35,698 bases of DNA from Pseudobdellovibrionaceae bacterium (GCA_021463345.1 JAJTYM010000036.1:1-35698), one strand, 5' to 3'; counted from the stretch's first letter, positions 26,726-35,618 are shown. Numbers and translations: made by a program. Notes: generated by a model not told the origin, from the letters alone.

Positions 26726-28227
26726 TGCAGGTACGCTCCCCTCGTGATCATCCGCGCGAGCCCCAGCGGGCTGTAAGGCGAGGCTGCGAACAAGCCCGCC
26801 AGAAGCGAGAACGCCGCGGTCGTCATGGTCGGCGCGAGGAGCAGGAGCGAGATCTCCCAACGCGCGTGGGTTCGGGCTTCGAACCTGGCGCTCAGCTCCG
26901 GAGAGGGGCTTTTGAACCAAGCCGCGTGCACGAGCGGCAGGAAGTAAGCGGCGTTGAGCAGGCTGCTGAGAATCAGGACGAGCACGAAGAAATAGTCTTC
27001 CGCCGCGGCCGCTCCCATTCCGAGGTACCACTTCGATACGAAGCCGGCCACCGGCGGGAGCCCGATCATGCCGAAGGCGCCGATGGTGAACGCGGCCATG
27101 GTGAGAGGCATCCGCCAACCCACCCCGTCGAGCTGGTCGACGCGGGAAATCCCGAGCTCCTCGGCGAGATTCCCGGCGCAGAAGAACAGCGTGATTTTCA
27201 TGACGCCCTGATGGACGAGGTGGGTGAGCGCGCCGAGCGTGCCGATCGGGCCGGCGATGCTCGTGCCGAGAACGATGTAGGAAAGCTGACCGATCGTCGA
27301 ATAGGCGAGACGGCGCTTCAGGTCCGTTTGATAGAGCGCGCGGACGGACGCGTAGAGGATCGTGAAGGACGCCAGCGCCGCCAGGGGGGCCAGGACGCCG
27401 AGCCGGTCGGAGGTTTCCGCGCCGAACACGTCGTAAACGACGCGGATGATGCCGAACGCCCCGGCTTTCACGACCGCCACGGCGTGGAGGAGGGCGCTGA
27501 CGGGCGCGGGAGCCACCATCGCCTCCGGCAGCCAGCCATGCAACGGGACGAGGGCCGTCTTGACGCCGAGGCCGATCATCATCAACGCGAAAATCGCGAC
27601 CAGCGAACCCCGGTCCCCCTCGACGAAAGGGTGCAAGGAACCGCCGGCCGTGAAATCAACGGGGCCGGCGAGGACGTAGACCCATGCGGTGCCCATCATG
27701 AGCAACGTGCCCCCGGCGAGGGTGTAGGCGAGGTAGATGCGGCCGGCGCGCAGGGATTTCTCCGTGCCCCGGTGGACGATGAGGGGATAGGTCACGAGGC
27801 TCAGCATCTCGTAGAAGATCAGGAACGTGATCAGGTTCCCCGAGAGCGATATGCCCATCGTCGCCGTGACGCAGAGGCTGAAAAAACAGAAGAACCGGCT
27901 GCGGTTCGGGGAGCCTTCGAGGTATCCGATCGCGTACACCGTCGTCACCAGCCAGAGGATGGACGAGAGCGCCAGGAACAGGAGGGAGATGTCGTCCACC
28001 CGCAGGACCATCTCCAAGTCGGAGATGAGCGGGAACCTGGCTTCGAATTTCTCGCCGAGCCGCACGCCGTAGGCGACGTAGGCCACGAGCGCGACTTTCA
28101 GTATGGCCCCGGTCAGGTTGGCGACCGTCCGCGCGAGTTTCTGCTCTTCTTTGAGCATGATGATCAGCAGCGCCGGAACGAAGGACGTGATCAGCAACAG
28201 CAGCGGGACCGGGAAGCTCCAGCTCAT
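26722..28227 (-). CDS. mrpD: second antiporter-like subunit (MrpD type)
   Basis: 501 residues, the length of MrpD. It has about 14 membrane segments and the complete set of key residues: Glu140 in TM5 (FYEMLSLVTY), Lys223 (GVKTALVPLHGWLPEA) and Lys254 (VVKAGAFGI). MrpD/NuoM-type subunits carry the proton translocation path. The HGWLPEAMVAPAPVSALLHA block is the family signature. The ATG overlaps the stop of D1 (ATGA). Of the three related subunits this looks closest to canonical MrpD. Confidence 0.93.
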   Translation of the reverse strand: MSWSFPVPLLLLITSFVPALLIIMLKEEQKLARTVANLTGAILKVALVAYVAYGVRLGEKFEARFPLISDLEMVLRVDDISLLFLALSSILWLVTTVYAIGYLEGSPNRSRFFCFFSLCVTATMGISLSGNLITFLIFYEMLSLVTYPLIVHRGTEKSLRAGRIYLAYTLAGGTLLMMGTAWVYVLAGPVDFTAGGSLHPFVEGDRGSLVAIFALMMIGLGVKTALVPLHGWLPEAMVAPAPVSALLHAVAVVKAGAFGIIRVVYDVFGAETSDRLGVLAPLAALASFTILYASVRALYQTDLKRRLAYSTIGQLSYIVLGTSIAGPIGTLGALTHLVHQGVMKITLFFCAGNLAEELGISRVDQLDGVGWRMPLTMAAFTIGAFGMIGLPPVAGFVSKWYLGMGAAAAEDYFFVLVLILSSLLNAAYFLPLVHAAWFKSPSPELSARFEARTHARWEISLLLLAPTMTTAAFSLLAGLFAASPYSPLGLARMITRGAYLQ

Positions 28228-29702
28228 GGCGCGCCCACCGTCGGGAAGGGCGACCCCGCTTTCAGCACGGCGAAGACATCAGCCGTCCGGATTCCCATGA
28301 GGACGATGACCGTTCCCAGGAACAGGGCTGCGAGGACCATGACGGCCGGGACACGGGCTTTCGGGGCTGAGGACCCGTCGGGAGCGAGGAAGGCGTACCA
28401 TAGGACCCTGAACACGTACCCCGAGGCCAAGAGCCCGCCGAAAAGAATGACGGCGGCGTACGGCCAGAGGCCGAAGCGTATGGCCGAGGTGAGGAGTTGC
28501 CACTTGGCGATGAAGCCGCCGCTCGGCGGAAGCCCGATCAGGCTGATCCCGGCCAGGCCCCAGACGAGGACGGCGGCGGGGACATGGGCCGCGGCCCCCC
28601 GGAGGCTGCGGAGATCGTCCGTCTTCGTCGCTTGAACGACGAGGCCCGTCACCAGAAACATCGAGGCCTTGGCCACGCCGTGCGAGAGGGCGAAGTAGAT
28701 CACGCCCTCCCACGCGTCCTGTCGGGCCGCCTGGTCGGCGGTGCGAGCCGCGGTCTCCAGGATGGGGAAGGCGAGAAAGAGGTAGCCGAGTTGGGCGACG
28801 GTCGAATAAGCCACCATGAGTTTGACGCGCTCTTGGATAATCGCCTGAAAGGAGCCCCAGATGATCGCGCCCGCGCCGAGCGCTCCCAGCACGTGGGACG
28901 CGTAGGGAGCGTCGGTCCACACCTGGACCCAGAGCCTCAGGAGAATGAAGAACGGCGCCTTGACGACCAGAGCCGACAGCAGCGCGCTGACCGGCGCCGG
29001 CGCGATGGCGTGAGCCCCCGGCAGCCAGAAGTGCAGGGGGTAGAGGGCCCCTTTCATGATCAAACCCGCGGTCATGAGGCTCAAAGCCATCCACGCGACG
29101 GGATCGTCGCCGGGGACGGGGGACATCAGCGTCCAGTCGAGCGTCCCCATCTCCCCGTACAGGATCGCGACTCCCAGCAGGTAAGCGAGGGATCCCGTCA
29201 ACGCCGTCATGAGGTAGGTCAGCGCGGCTCGTAGGGCCTGGGCGTCCTTGGCGAGGGTGATCAGCGCGACGGAGGAAAAGGTCATCAACTCCAGGCAGAC
29301 GTACATGGTGAAGAGATCGGAAACCAGGAAGAGGGCGTTCAACGATCCCCAAAGGCCGAAAAACAAGGGCCAGAACCCGGCGGCCGGTTTCTGGGAAGAG
29401 CCATCCCGGTAGTGGCCGTCTGCGTAGGCGGAAACGGCGCCCGCGACGGTTCCCGTCAAGAGGAGCATGGCGACCGCCAGCCCGTCGACGTGGAGATCGA
29501 TGCCCAAAGGCGCGCCCCATCCTGAAATCTCGTAGCGGAACGCGTCCCGCAGGGAGACGGCGAGCGCGCCGACCGCGGCGAGGACGAGGGTCGTCACCAG
29601 GAAAGAAAAAGGTCTTCGGAGCCGTTCGGGGAGCAGCAACGTCCCGATGACGCCGAGGAACGGGACCAGCAAGACTGATGTCAAAGCCAGGTCCCGCGTC
29701 AC
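28224..29702 (-). CDS. first antiporter-like subunit (MrpD/ND4-5 type)
   Basis: 492 residues from GTG 29702, which overlaps the mrpC stop (GTGA). It shows the antiporter-like fold with Glu138 in TM5 (VCLELMTFSS), Lys217 (MKGALYPLHFWLPGAHAIAP) and Lys248 (VVKAPFFILL). It follows mrpC, the normal place of mrpD, so it may equally be the true MrpD; D2 and D1 cannot be ranked without alignment. Upstream codons in this frame are antisense-type sequence and are not included. Confidence 0.9.
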   Translation of the reverse strand: MTRDLALTSVLLVPFLGVIGTLLLPERLRRPFSFLVTTLVLAAVGALAVSLRDAFRYEISGWGAPLGIDLHVDGLAVAMLLLTGTVAGAVSAYADGHYRDGSSQKPAAGFWPLFFGLWGSLNALFLVSDLFTMYVCLELMTFSSVALITLAKDAQALRAALTYLMTALTGSLAYLLGVAILYGEMGTLDWTLMSPVPGDDPVAWMALSLMTAGLIMKGALYPLHFWLPGAHAIAPAPVSALLSALVVKAPFFILLRLWVQVWTDAPYASHVLGALGAGAIIWGSFQAIIQERVKLMVAYSTVAQLGYLFLAFPILETAARTADQAARQDAWEGVIYFALSHGVAKASMFLVTGLVVQATKTDDLRSLRGAAAHVPAAVLVWGLAGISLIGLPPSGGFIAKWQLLTSAIRFGLWPYAAVILFGGLLASGYVFRVLWYAFLAPDGSSAPKARVPAVMVLAALFLGTVIVLMGIRTADVFAVLKAGSPFPTVGAP

Positions 29703-30007
29703 GCCCCGTTTCCCCTTTCTTCGGTCTGGAGCCTCCTGGCGATGGCCAGGGCCAGCGCGGTGGCGCTCACCGAGACGACGATGCCCGTGATCACCAGGGC
29801 TTGAGGAAGGGGATCGGACGAGCCTCCGTACGCGTTGCGCTTGGCGATCGCGCCGAGGAACAGGAAGACGCCGCCGCCGAGCGCGTTCCAAGCGAGGATC
29901 CGCCGGTAGACGTGGGTGTGAAGGGCCAATGAGTAGAGCCCCATGCCGATCAGCAGGCATCCCACCGCGCCGTACAGCAGGAACGGGGAGCTCAGTTCCG
30001 CGATCAT
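29699..30007 (-). CDS. mrpC: Mrp antiporter subunit C (NuoK-like)
   Basis: 102 residues, three membrane segments. The NuoK/MnhC signature is clear: a small first TM with IGMGLYSLALHTHVYRRILA, NALGGGVFLFLGA, and DPLPQALVITGIVVSVSATA. NuoK-like subunits join the antiporter-like subunits to the A'/B part. ATG 30007 overlaps the preceding stop (ATGA). Confidence 0.93.
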   Translation of the reverse strand: MIAELSSPFLLYGAVGCLLIGMGLYSLALHTHVYRRILAWNALGGGVFLFLGAIAKRNAYGGSSDPLPQALVITGIVVSVSATALALAIARRLQTEERGNGA

Positions 30008-30975
30008 GGCTCGGGCCCCCAGGGACGGCTGCAGGCGTACATGACGTTCAAAGTGAGCGCGATCGACAGCGTCGCGGCCGCTTCCAACGCGAGGATCGCC
30101 GCCCCGGCGGAAGCCGGCGGGTATTCGAGGATCCTTCCGCCCGCCAAGAGCGCGCCGGCCGCCATCAGCCAGAATGATGAGAAGCCGAGGGAAAGCAAGG
30201 ACCGGGTCCGAAGCGATGACAATCGGAGCGCGGATCGCCCACCCGCGATTTGCAGCAGGATCCCGGCCGCGCCGATGAGGGCCCCGGATTGAAAAGCCCC
30301 GCCGGGAGCGTGGCTCCCGAACCAGAGCATCGCGCCTCCCACGAGTATCAGGAGCGGGAGCAGCGTCCGTGCCATGATCCAGGGTTGGGTTTGGGATTGA
30401 ATTTGAAGCCGTGGTCGGGTTGGCGCGGTCGAGGCCCGGCCCTCGATCGGGGACGGGTCGTAAAGGCGGTGAATCGAGATCGCCGCGAGACTGGCGATGA
30501 GCAGCACCCCGATTTCCAACCACGTGTCGAACGCCCGAAAGTTCAAGAGCATGGCGGTCACGGGATGGGCGGAGCCTGAATCGCCCAGGCTCCGTTCGAC
30601 GAGAGGGGGGACCGGGCTTCGCCGGTTTTCGATCTCGAACAAAGACGCGGTCAAGCCCGCCAGGGCGAGGAGCGAGAGCGCCCCGATCGAAGCGCGGAGT
30701 CCCATCGTTCTTCGGAGGGCTCGCGCGCCTGGGGCCCGCTCGAACTGCCGGACCGCGCCGATCAACAGCGCGCCGGTCAGGCCGGCGCCGACGCAGGCTT
30801 CGGCCAGAGCGACGTCGATCGCGTCCAACTGAACCCAAGCCATGGCCATGAGGAGGCCGTAGACGATGAAGAAGACCGTGGCGGAGAAGGCGTCTTTCCC
30901 GAACAGGGCTCTCCACGCGGCGCCGATGAGAGTGACGACCAGCAGGACATCATAGATTTCGATCCTGTCTCTCAT
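30004..30975 (-). CDS. fused MrpA C-terminal (MbhD/MbhE) and MrpB protein
   Basis: 323 residues combining segments that are separate or part of MrpA elsewhere. N-terminal: an MbhD/DUF4040-like section (AMAWVQLDAIDVALAEACVG, about 45-65). Middle: the MrpA-C/MbhE-type motif LNFRAFDTWLEIGVLLIA (about 145-165). C-terminal: the MrpB/MnhB pattern FGSHAPGGAFQSGALIGAAG. The large N-terminal antiporter half of MrpA is absent; one of the separate D-like subunits may take its place. ATG 30975 lies 26 bases inside the end of mrpG. Confidence 0.9.
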   Translation of the reverse strand: MRDRIEIYDVLLVVTLIGAAWRALFGKDAFSATVFFIVYGLLMAMAWVQLDAIDVALAEACVGAGLTGALLIGAVRQFERAPGARALRRTMGLRASIGALSLLALAGLTASLFEIENRRSPVPPLVERSLGDSGSAHPVTAMLLNFRAFDTWLEIGVLLIASLAAISIHRLYDPSPIEGRASTAPTRPRLQIQSQTQPWIMARTLLPLLILVGGAMLWFGSHAPGGAFQSGALIGAAGILLQIAGGRSALRLSSLRTRSLLSLGFSSFWLMAAGALLAGGRILEYPPASAGAAILALEAAATLSIALTLNVMYACSRPWGPEP

Positions 30976-31249
30976 GGTTCGTCTCCCATTCGGCGATGAC
31001 GTAACAGGTGACGGCGCTCGCCAGGAGCGCCAGGAGCCAGATGATGAGGATCTTCGCGCCCGCGGGGAAACTCCCGGCCCTCAGGATCAGGCCGGCGGAA
31101 ATCAGGCCGAGCCCGAGGTTGTCGGTCTTGGAAAGCGCGTGAAGGCGGCTGTGGACGTCGCGAAAGCGAAGCAACCCGACCGTGCCGGCCAGGAAGAAAA
31201 AACCGCCGAGGATGAGGGCGGAGGAGGAGACCGCGTCCATCCCGCTCAT
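30950..31249 (-). CDS. mrpG: Mrp antiporter subunit G
   Basis: 99 residues, three membrane segments, with GLLRFRDVHSRLHALSKTDN (about 25-44), the MnhG/MrpG hallmark, followed by NLGLGLISAGLIL. ATG 31249 overlaps the mrpF stop (ATGA); a second ATG at 31240 is possible. Confidence 0.93.
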   Translation of the reverse strand: MSGMDAVSSSALILGGFFFLAGTVGLLRFRDVHSRLHALSKTDNLGLGLISAGLILRAGSFPAGAKILIIWLLALLASAVTCYVIAEWETNHERQDRNL

Positions 31250-31515
31250 TCGTCCGCCCTTTTCCCCTCGCTGTAGGCTTGGGTGAACGCGATCGTCGTC
31301 AACGTGGCCAGAGCGACGAAAGCCAGCGAGAGGTTGCGCAAAGCGGGGCGGTCCAACGCTTCAGCCAGCAAAAGGAGGATCGCGACGGAGGACGTCGTGA
31401 GGAATTGCGCCGCCAGCATCCGATCGGCTCGGGTCGGCCCGCAGGCGACCCGAACGCCCCCGAGGAGGAGACTGGTCATCAGGAGCGCCGCCAAACCCAG
31501 GGACAAATCCGTCAT
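31246..31515 (-). CDS. mrpF: Mrp antiporter subunit F, first gene of the operon
   Basis: 89 residues with three membrane segments. The MrpF signature RVACGPTRADRMLAAQFLTT (about 22-41) is intact. ATG 31515 has GGAGG 6-7 bases upstream. It opens the eight-gene unit; the rest follow with 4-base or longer overlaps, so this leader probably sets expression of the whole operon. Longer in-frame sequence to 31668 has no ribosome-binding site and no similarity. Confidence 0.92.
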   Translation of the reverse strand: MTDLSLGLAALLMTSLLLGGVRVACGPTRADRMLAAQFLTTSSVAILLLLAEALDRPALRNLSLAFVALATLTTIAFTQAYSEGKRADE

Positions 31516-31909
31516 GTCAACCTCCGCGGCTCGGCTCGAGCCTGGCGCCTGAAAAGGCCGATGAACGACTCCCGGAGCCCGGTGGACCCGCGAAGCGCGC
31601 GTTGGCCACGATCGGCCAGGCGCTGGCGTCATCCGTGAAACGCTACTGAACTGGGGTGGTCGAATCAATCCGGAAAACCGGAAAAGCGGCGCCGAGCGCT
31701 GCGCCCGACGGGGCGATGTGGCCCACAGGCGGGTGGATCGCTTCGTGTTTCCCGAACCGAATGCGGCGCATGACTAAATAATCAAATTTTAATCTCAAAC
31801 TTCGCCAAATCCCCACAAAGTCGTATCCTCTTGCCTCAGAAGGACGGCGCGTTTTAAGCCCGTTCAACCGTTTGGGGCCATCGCGGCGCGAAGATCGGTG
31901 GGGACCGTC
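31516..31909. promoter_or_regulatory. 394-base divergent control region, Mrp operon versus hybrid kinase
   Basis: The region lies between mrpF (minus) and the kinase gene (plus). The only AT-rich stretch, about 31770-31800 (around TAAATAATC and AAATTTTAA), is the likely site of promoters for one or both units. A small TCCGG/CCGGA stem (31669-31682, AAAA loop) is nearby. No gene is seen in it. Confidence 0.4.
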
Positions 31910-34150
31910 ATGCGAACGTTGCAAACATCGAAAGCACCGACGACCGGTCAGTTCCTGTCCATCTGGCGGCGTGAGCGGTCGTTTCGCGTGGGGCGCACGC
32001 TTTGTTACGGCGCCGTTTTCCTGTCCGCGATCACGTTCGGCGCCGATCTTTTTTATGGGGCAGGGCCCTTCGTCATCGGGGCGGACGTCTTGCTTTTCGC
32101 CGGCTGCCTGCTGTCCCTTCATTGGGTCCGGTCCTCTCCGCCGCCGCCGTATTACTGGGTCCCCGCTTTCGCGGCGTTCTGGATGAGCTGCCTGCCGTTC
32201 TTCTGGTCGACGGGCGGCTTGAACAGCCCGTATTTCGGCGTTTGCCTGGCCGCGCTCTACGTCATCGGCACCATTCTGGATTCCAAGAGCCGGTCGATCG
32301 CGTATTTCGCCTTTTCATTCCTCCACATCCCCGCTTTCCTGCTCATCGAGCTGTATCACCCTTTGGCCCGCGAGCCGTCTTTCCCGTTGGGCTTGTCCTT
32401 CGCCGTCAACGCGTTGAACTTCACCGTCGTGTTCATGTGCGTCCACGCGGTCCTGCGCACGGAAGGCGAGTTGGCCGAGGAATTCGCCGGGCACTACCGG
32501 CGCCTGGCGATGACCCAGGACGAACTGAGAACGCGGGAGGCGCAGCTCGTCGAGGCGCAGAGCATAGCCAAGATCGGCAGCTGGGAATGGGACATGGAAA
32601 GCGGCGCGCTCGCCTGGTCGGACGAGCTTTTTAAAATCTTCGAGATCGATCCGCGGTCGTTCGCCCCTTCCTTCGACGCTTACCTGAGGAGAATCAAACC
32701 TCCCGGAGCGGATGAAGTGCGCTCGGTCATCGAGAGCTCGATCGCGACCGGGGGCGAGTTCGTTTTCGAGCACGGGATCGAAACGGAGCACGGCGACAAG
32801 TACATCCTGGGGCGAGGACGGGTCGTCATGAATGAGCGGGGCGCGGCGACCAAGGTGCTCGGCACCGCGCAGGACATCACCGATCGCAAACGCATCGAAT
32901 CTCAGTTGAAGCGGGCGAGGAGCGAGTTGGAGGAGCGGGTCAGGGAGAGGACCCTCGAGCTCGAGAACGCCAACCAGGCGAAAATGCAGTTTTTGGCGAA
33001 CATGAGCCACGAAATCAGAACGCCGATGAATTCCATCATCGGTTTCACCGATCTTCTCGCGTCGGAAGCCCACTCCCCGGAGGAGGAGAGCGAGTACCTC
33101 TCCAGGATCAGGGTCAACGGCCACAGGCTGATGCGCCTCATCGACGACATACTGGATTTGTCGAAGTTCGAGGCGGGCCGCATCCCGCTGCAGAGGAGCT
33201 CGTTCTCGCTGCGCTCCCTGCTTGAGGGCGTGGTGGGCTCGTTCCTGCCGGAATTCAGGTCCAAAGGGCTCCATCTCGATCTTTCGTTTCAGGACCGGAA
33301 CCAGCCTTTCATCTTTTCCGATGCGGATCGCATCGGCCAGGTCGTCACCAACCTCTTGAACAACGCCATCAAGTTTTCCGATCAGGGAGCGATCCGCGTT
33401 CTGGCTGGGCAGAGGATCGAAGGCGATTCCGCTCATGTCACGATCGACGTCATCGACTCCGGCCTGGGGATCGCCCCTGAAGATCAGAAGAAACTCTTTC
33501 GCCCGTTCAGCCAGGGGGACAGTTCCATCGCGCGGAAATTCGGCGGAACCGGCCTCGGGCTCGCCCTGTCCCGGCACATCGCTTGCGCGCTGGGCGGGGC
33601 GCTGGAACTCGAGGCGAGCCATCCGGGCAAGGGGTCGCATTTCCGCTTCGAGTTCGCCGCGCCGCTGGCTCCGGACGAAGTCTCCGAAGGCGGGGTCGTG
33701 GGCCGGCTTGGGCCGCCGGTCGTCGGTCCGTCCGGGCTGCGCGGAGCGAGGATCCTGTTGGCCGAGGACTCGCCTGACAACGCGCTTTTGATCGCCAGGT
33801 TTTTAGCGCCGCTGGGAGTGGAGGTCGATGCCGTCACGGACGGCGCGCAGGCGGTCGAGGCCGTCAAACTCAAAAACTACGAGGGCATCCTGATGGACAT
33901 TCAAATGCCGGGCATGGACGGGTTGGAGGCGACGCGGAGGATCCGGCGGATCGGTTATGAGAAACCGATCATCGCTCTGACGGCTCACGCCCTGGCGTCG
34001 GAGGCGGAGAAGTCGATGCAGGCCGGATGCAGCCTCCACCTCACGAAGCCGATCACGAAAGCCGATCTCGTCAGCGCGCTGACTGACCAGCTCAGGTTCC
34101 GTCCCCCCTCAGGGGTTCGCGCGGAACCGAGGATTGAGATGGATTCATGA
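31910..34150 (+). CDS. membrane hybrid histidine kinase, 6TM-PAS-HisKA-HATPase-REC
   Basis: 746 residues. About five to six membrane segments with little periplasmic sequence (about 28-182) suggest a membrane-embedded sensor of unknown MASE-like type. A short coiled coil, a PAS_3-type PAS with PAC (about 217-330), a second coiled coil, HisKA with NMSHEIRTPMNSII (His367), HATPase_c (NLLNNAIKFS, DSGLGIA, GGTGLGLALS) and a receiver (about 610-735; Asp663 in LMDIQMPGMDG) follow. ATG 31910 has GTGGGGA upstream; a GTG at 31898 is in frame. Divergence from the mrp operon hints at a link with ion or pH stress, which is inference. No output domain is fused. Confidence 0.95.
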   Translation: MRTLQTSKAPTTGQFLSIWRRERSFRVGRTLCYGAVFLSAITFGADLFYGAGPFVIGADVLLFAGCLLSLHWVRSSPPPPYYWVPAFAAFWMSCLPFFWSTGGLNSPYFGVCLAALYVIGTILDSKSRSIAYFAFSFLHIPAFLLIELYHPLAREPSFPLGLSFAVNALNFTVVFMCVHAVLRTEGELAEEFAGHYRRLAMTQDELRTREAQLVEAQSIAKIGSWEWDMESGALAWSDELFKIFEIDPRSFAPSFDAYLRRIKPPGADEVRSVIESSIATGGEFVFEHGIETEHGDKYILGRGRVVMNERGAATKVLGTAQDITDRKRIESQLKRARSELEERVRERTLELENANQAKMQFLANMSHEIRTPMNSIIGFTDLLASEAHSPEEESEYLSRIRVNGHRLMRLIDDILDLSKFEAGRIPLQRSSFSLRSLLEGVVGSFLPEFRSKGLHLDLSFQDRNQPFIFSDADRIGQVVTNLLNNAIKFSDQGAIRVLAGQRIEGDSAHVTIDVIDSGLGIAPEDQKKLFRPFSQGDSSIARKFGGTGLGLALSRHIACALGGALELEASHPGKGSHFRFEFAAPLAPDEVSEGGVVGRLGPPVVGPSGLRGARILLAEDSPDNALLIARFLAPLGVEVDAVTDGAQAVEAVKLKNYEGILMDIQMPGMDGLEATRRIRRIGYEKPIIALTAHALASEAEKSMQAGCSLHLTKPITKADLVSALTDQLRFRPPSGVRAEPRIEMDS

Positions 34151-34253
34151 GCGCGCTCGGCTTGACCGTTGCGACGGGGGCTGGGGGCCTCGCGCGAAAT
34201 CACGCGCAGGCTCGTCTCGAGTGATTATTTCTGAAAATAGGGCGGAATGTTGA

Positions 34254-34282
34254 TTGACGAGCACGGTCCTGCCTTGTAGCTT
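34254..34282 (+). promoter_or_regulatory. promoter for tRNA-fMet
   Basis: TTGACG (34254-34259) is one base from the sigma-70 -35 consensus; 17 bases later stands TAGCTT (34277-34282), a weak -10. Transcription would start near 34289, about 20 bases before the tRNA. Confidence 0.5.
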
Positions 34283-34308
34283 GTTTGAGCTTCCCGACCA
34301 TATCTTGT

Positions 34309-34381
<73 letters not shown>

Positions 34382-34385
<4 letters not shown>

Positions 34386-34405
34386 ATTTAAATTATTGGT
34401 ATTTT
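34382..34405 (+). terminator. AT-rich hairpin plus T-run after tRNA-fMet
   Basis: ACCAAT (34382-34387, starting in the tRNA 3' end) pairs with ATTGGT (34395-34400) around a 7-base loop and is followed by ATTTTT. It looks like a weak intrinsic terminator, or part of an attachment site. Confidence 0.5.
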
Positions 34406-34412
34406 TCAAAAT

Positions 34413-34430
34413 CCAGACTGTCCAGTCTGG
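34413..34430. repeat. palindrome ahead of the integrase gene, 8-bp arms
   Basis: CCAGACTG (34413-34420) and CAGTCTGG (34423-34430) are exact reverse complements around TC. With the two palindromic sites that follow it lies in the 130 bases between tRNA and integrase, suited to a directionality-factor or repressor site. Confidence 0.6.
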
Positions 34431-34433
34431 TAT

Positions 34434-34449
34434 CGAAATCGCGGTTTCG
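34434..34449. repeat. near-palindrome in the tRNA-integrase gap
   Basis: CGAAATCGCGGTTTCG is palindromic except for one T/G pair of positions. It is the middle of three dyads here. Confidence 0.4.
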
Positions 34450-34451
34450 CC

Positions 34452-34467
34452 TGGAAGTGCACTTCCA
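34452..34467. repeat. 16-base perfect palindrome ahead of the integrase gene
   Basis: TGGAAGTGCACTTCCA reads identically on both strands. It is about 50 bases before the integrase ATG and could be its operator. Confidence 0.6.
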
Positions 34468-34517
34468 ACCTTCGTAAAAAATTATGAGCAGCCGATAAGC
34501 TTTCAGGAAGGCTGCTT

Positions 34518-35618
34518 ATGGGCAAAAAGAAGAAATTTGAGATCCCCGCTGGGTCTAAACTCGGCAATTACTTCGTTGCTAAAGACGCGACGATGAAAAG
34601 CGGATTCGCAATCCGCCAAAGAGTGACTCTTCCAAATGGGAAGATGGCTTACCCACGATACGACGCTAAAAAATATCGTCACTTCGATAAGAAGCAAGAA
34701 CTCGACGACCTCGTATTAAGATTGAATCATCGGACAAAAGAAAAGGCTGCGGAACTTCGCGCGATAAAGAACGTAAAAACTAAGCTCGCCTTTCTTCCGC
34801 CCGAAAAGATGGAAGAGTTCCGTGTCGATTTCATGGCTCGCTATACGAATTCGCGCGAGCAGAATTATTACTACAACACCTGCTTTCGAAAGTACTTCAT
34901 CGACTTCTTCGTCACCCAACTTGGACTCATCGATCCACAACAGTGGCATCGGAGTCAGTCGAAATGGGGCCACGCACTCACGCAATTTGTTCTCGATAAT
35001 AAAACTCGCATCTACTCCAACAGAGAACGCAAGCAGATGCGCATCTTCAAAGAAGACGAAAACCTTAGAGCCTACAAAACCATCAAAGAAATTGTCGGTC
35101 TTGCGAACGGATTTATGCGATGGCTTCACGAAACAATGCCTGGAGAGATTCCTCTATACAAATTCAAGCCATTAACGGGCGCCCAACGAGCCGAGTACGA
35201 AAAGGCATATGCACTGACGAAGAGCGACGATAGGAAGCCTCAGTACATCTCCGACATTCACTGGAAAGTGATTGAAGAAAATCTTCCGAAGGAAATCGCG
35301 CCTTATATTAAGCTGGGTTACTACTATGGACTTCGCCGCGCTGAAACTTTAGCACTGTTTTCAGGTGACTTAACATCGACTCATATTCATGTGCGTAGAC
35401 AGCTCCTTGCTATCAACGATGGAGAATTCATTTACAACCAGCCCAAAGATCGCGAAGAACGCAAAGTTCCGCATTGGTACATTAGTGAGCAGGAGGCGAG
35501 AACATTGATTGATGAATCAATGAAGTACATCGTTGCTCCAGATACCTTAGGTGTCGAGTGGAAGACGTTTATCGATGGGTTGAATCTTTCGAAGAAATAT
35601 AAACTGCCGAAATTTTGA
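34518..35618 (+). CDS. tyrosine-recombinase-like integrase, C-terminus missing
   Basis: 366 residues with AGGAAGG about 6 bases before the ATG. The N-terminus is basic (MGKKKKFE), the middle (about 95-215) is helical as in SAM-like core-binding domains, and GYYYGLRRAETLALF (about 267-281) matches box I with the first catalytic Arg. Beyond it come the strand VRRQLLAI and a KDREERKVPHW stretch (Lys and a His), but no HxxR box II and no Tyr nucleophile are present before the TGA at 35616. The frame stays open for 26 codons after that stop to the window end. It is therefore a truncated integrase, a nonsense-mutated gene, or an unusual family. Codon use is much more AT-rich than in the rest of the window. 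Confidence 0.75.
   Translation: MGKKKKFEIPAGSKLGNYFVAKDATMKSGFAIRQRVTLPNGKMAYPRYDAKKYRHFDKKQELDDLVLRLNHRTKEKAAELRAIKNVKTKLAFLPPEKMEEFRVDFMARYTNSREQNYYYNTCFRKYFIDFFVTQLGLIDPQQWHRSQSKWGHALTQFVLDNKTRIYSNRERKQMRIFKEDENLRAYKTIKEIVGLANGFMRWLHETMPGEIPLYKFKPLTGAQRAEYEKAYALTKSDDRKPQYISDIHWKVIEENLPKEIAPYIKLGYYYGLRRAETLALFSGDLTSTHIHVRRQLLAINDGEFIYNQPKDREERKVPHWYISEQEARTLIDESMKYIVAPDTLGVEWKTFIDGLNLSKKYKLPKF

Noticed and set aside
26725-28635. Plus-strand open frame of 636 codons opposite the MrpD-like genes
   Set aside because: Shadow of membrane-protein genes: Arg/Glu/Gly-rich translation without motifs, while the minus strand has conserved antiporter residues.
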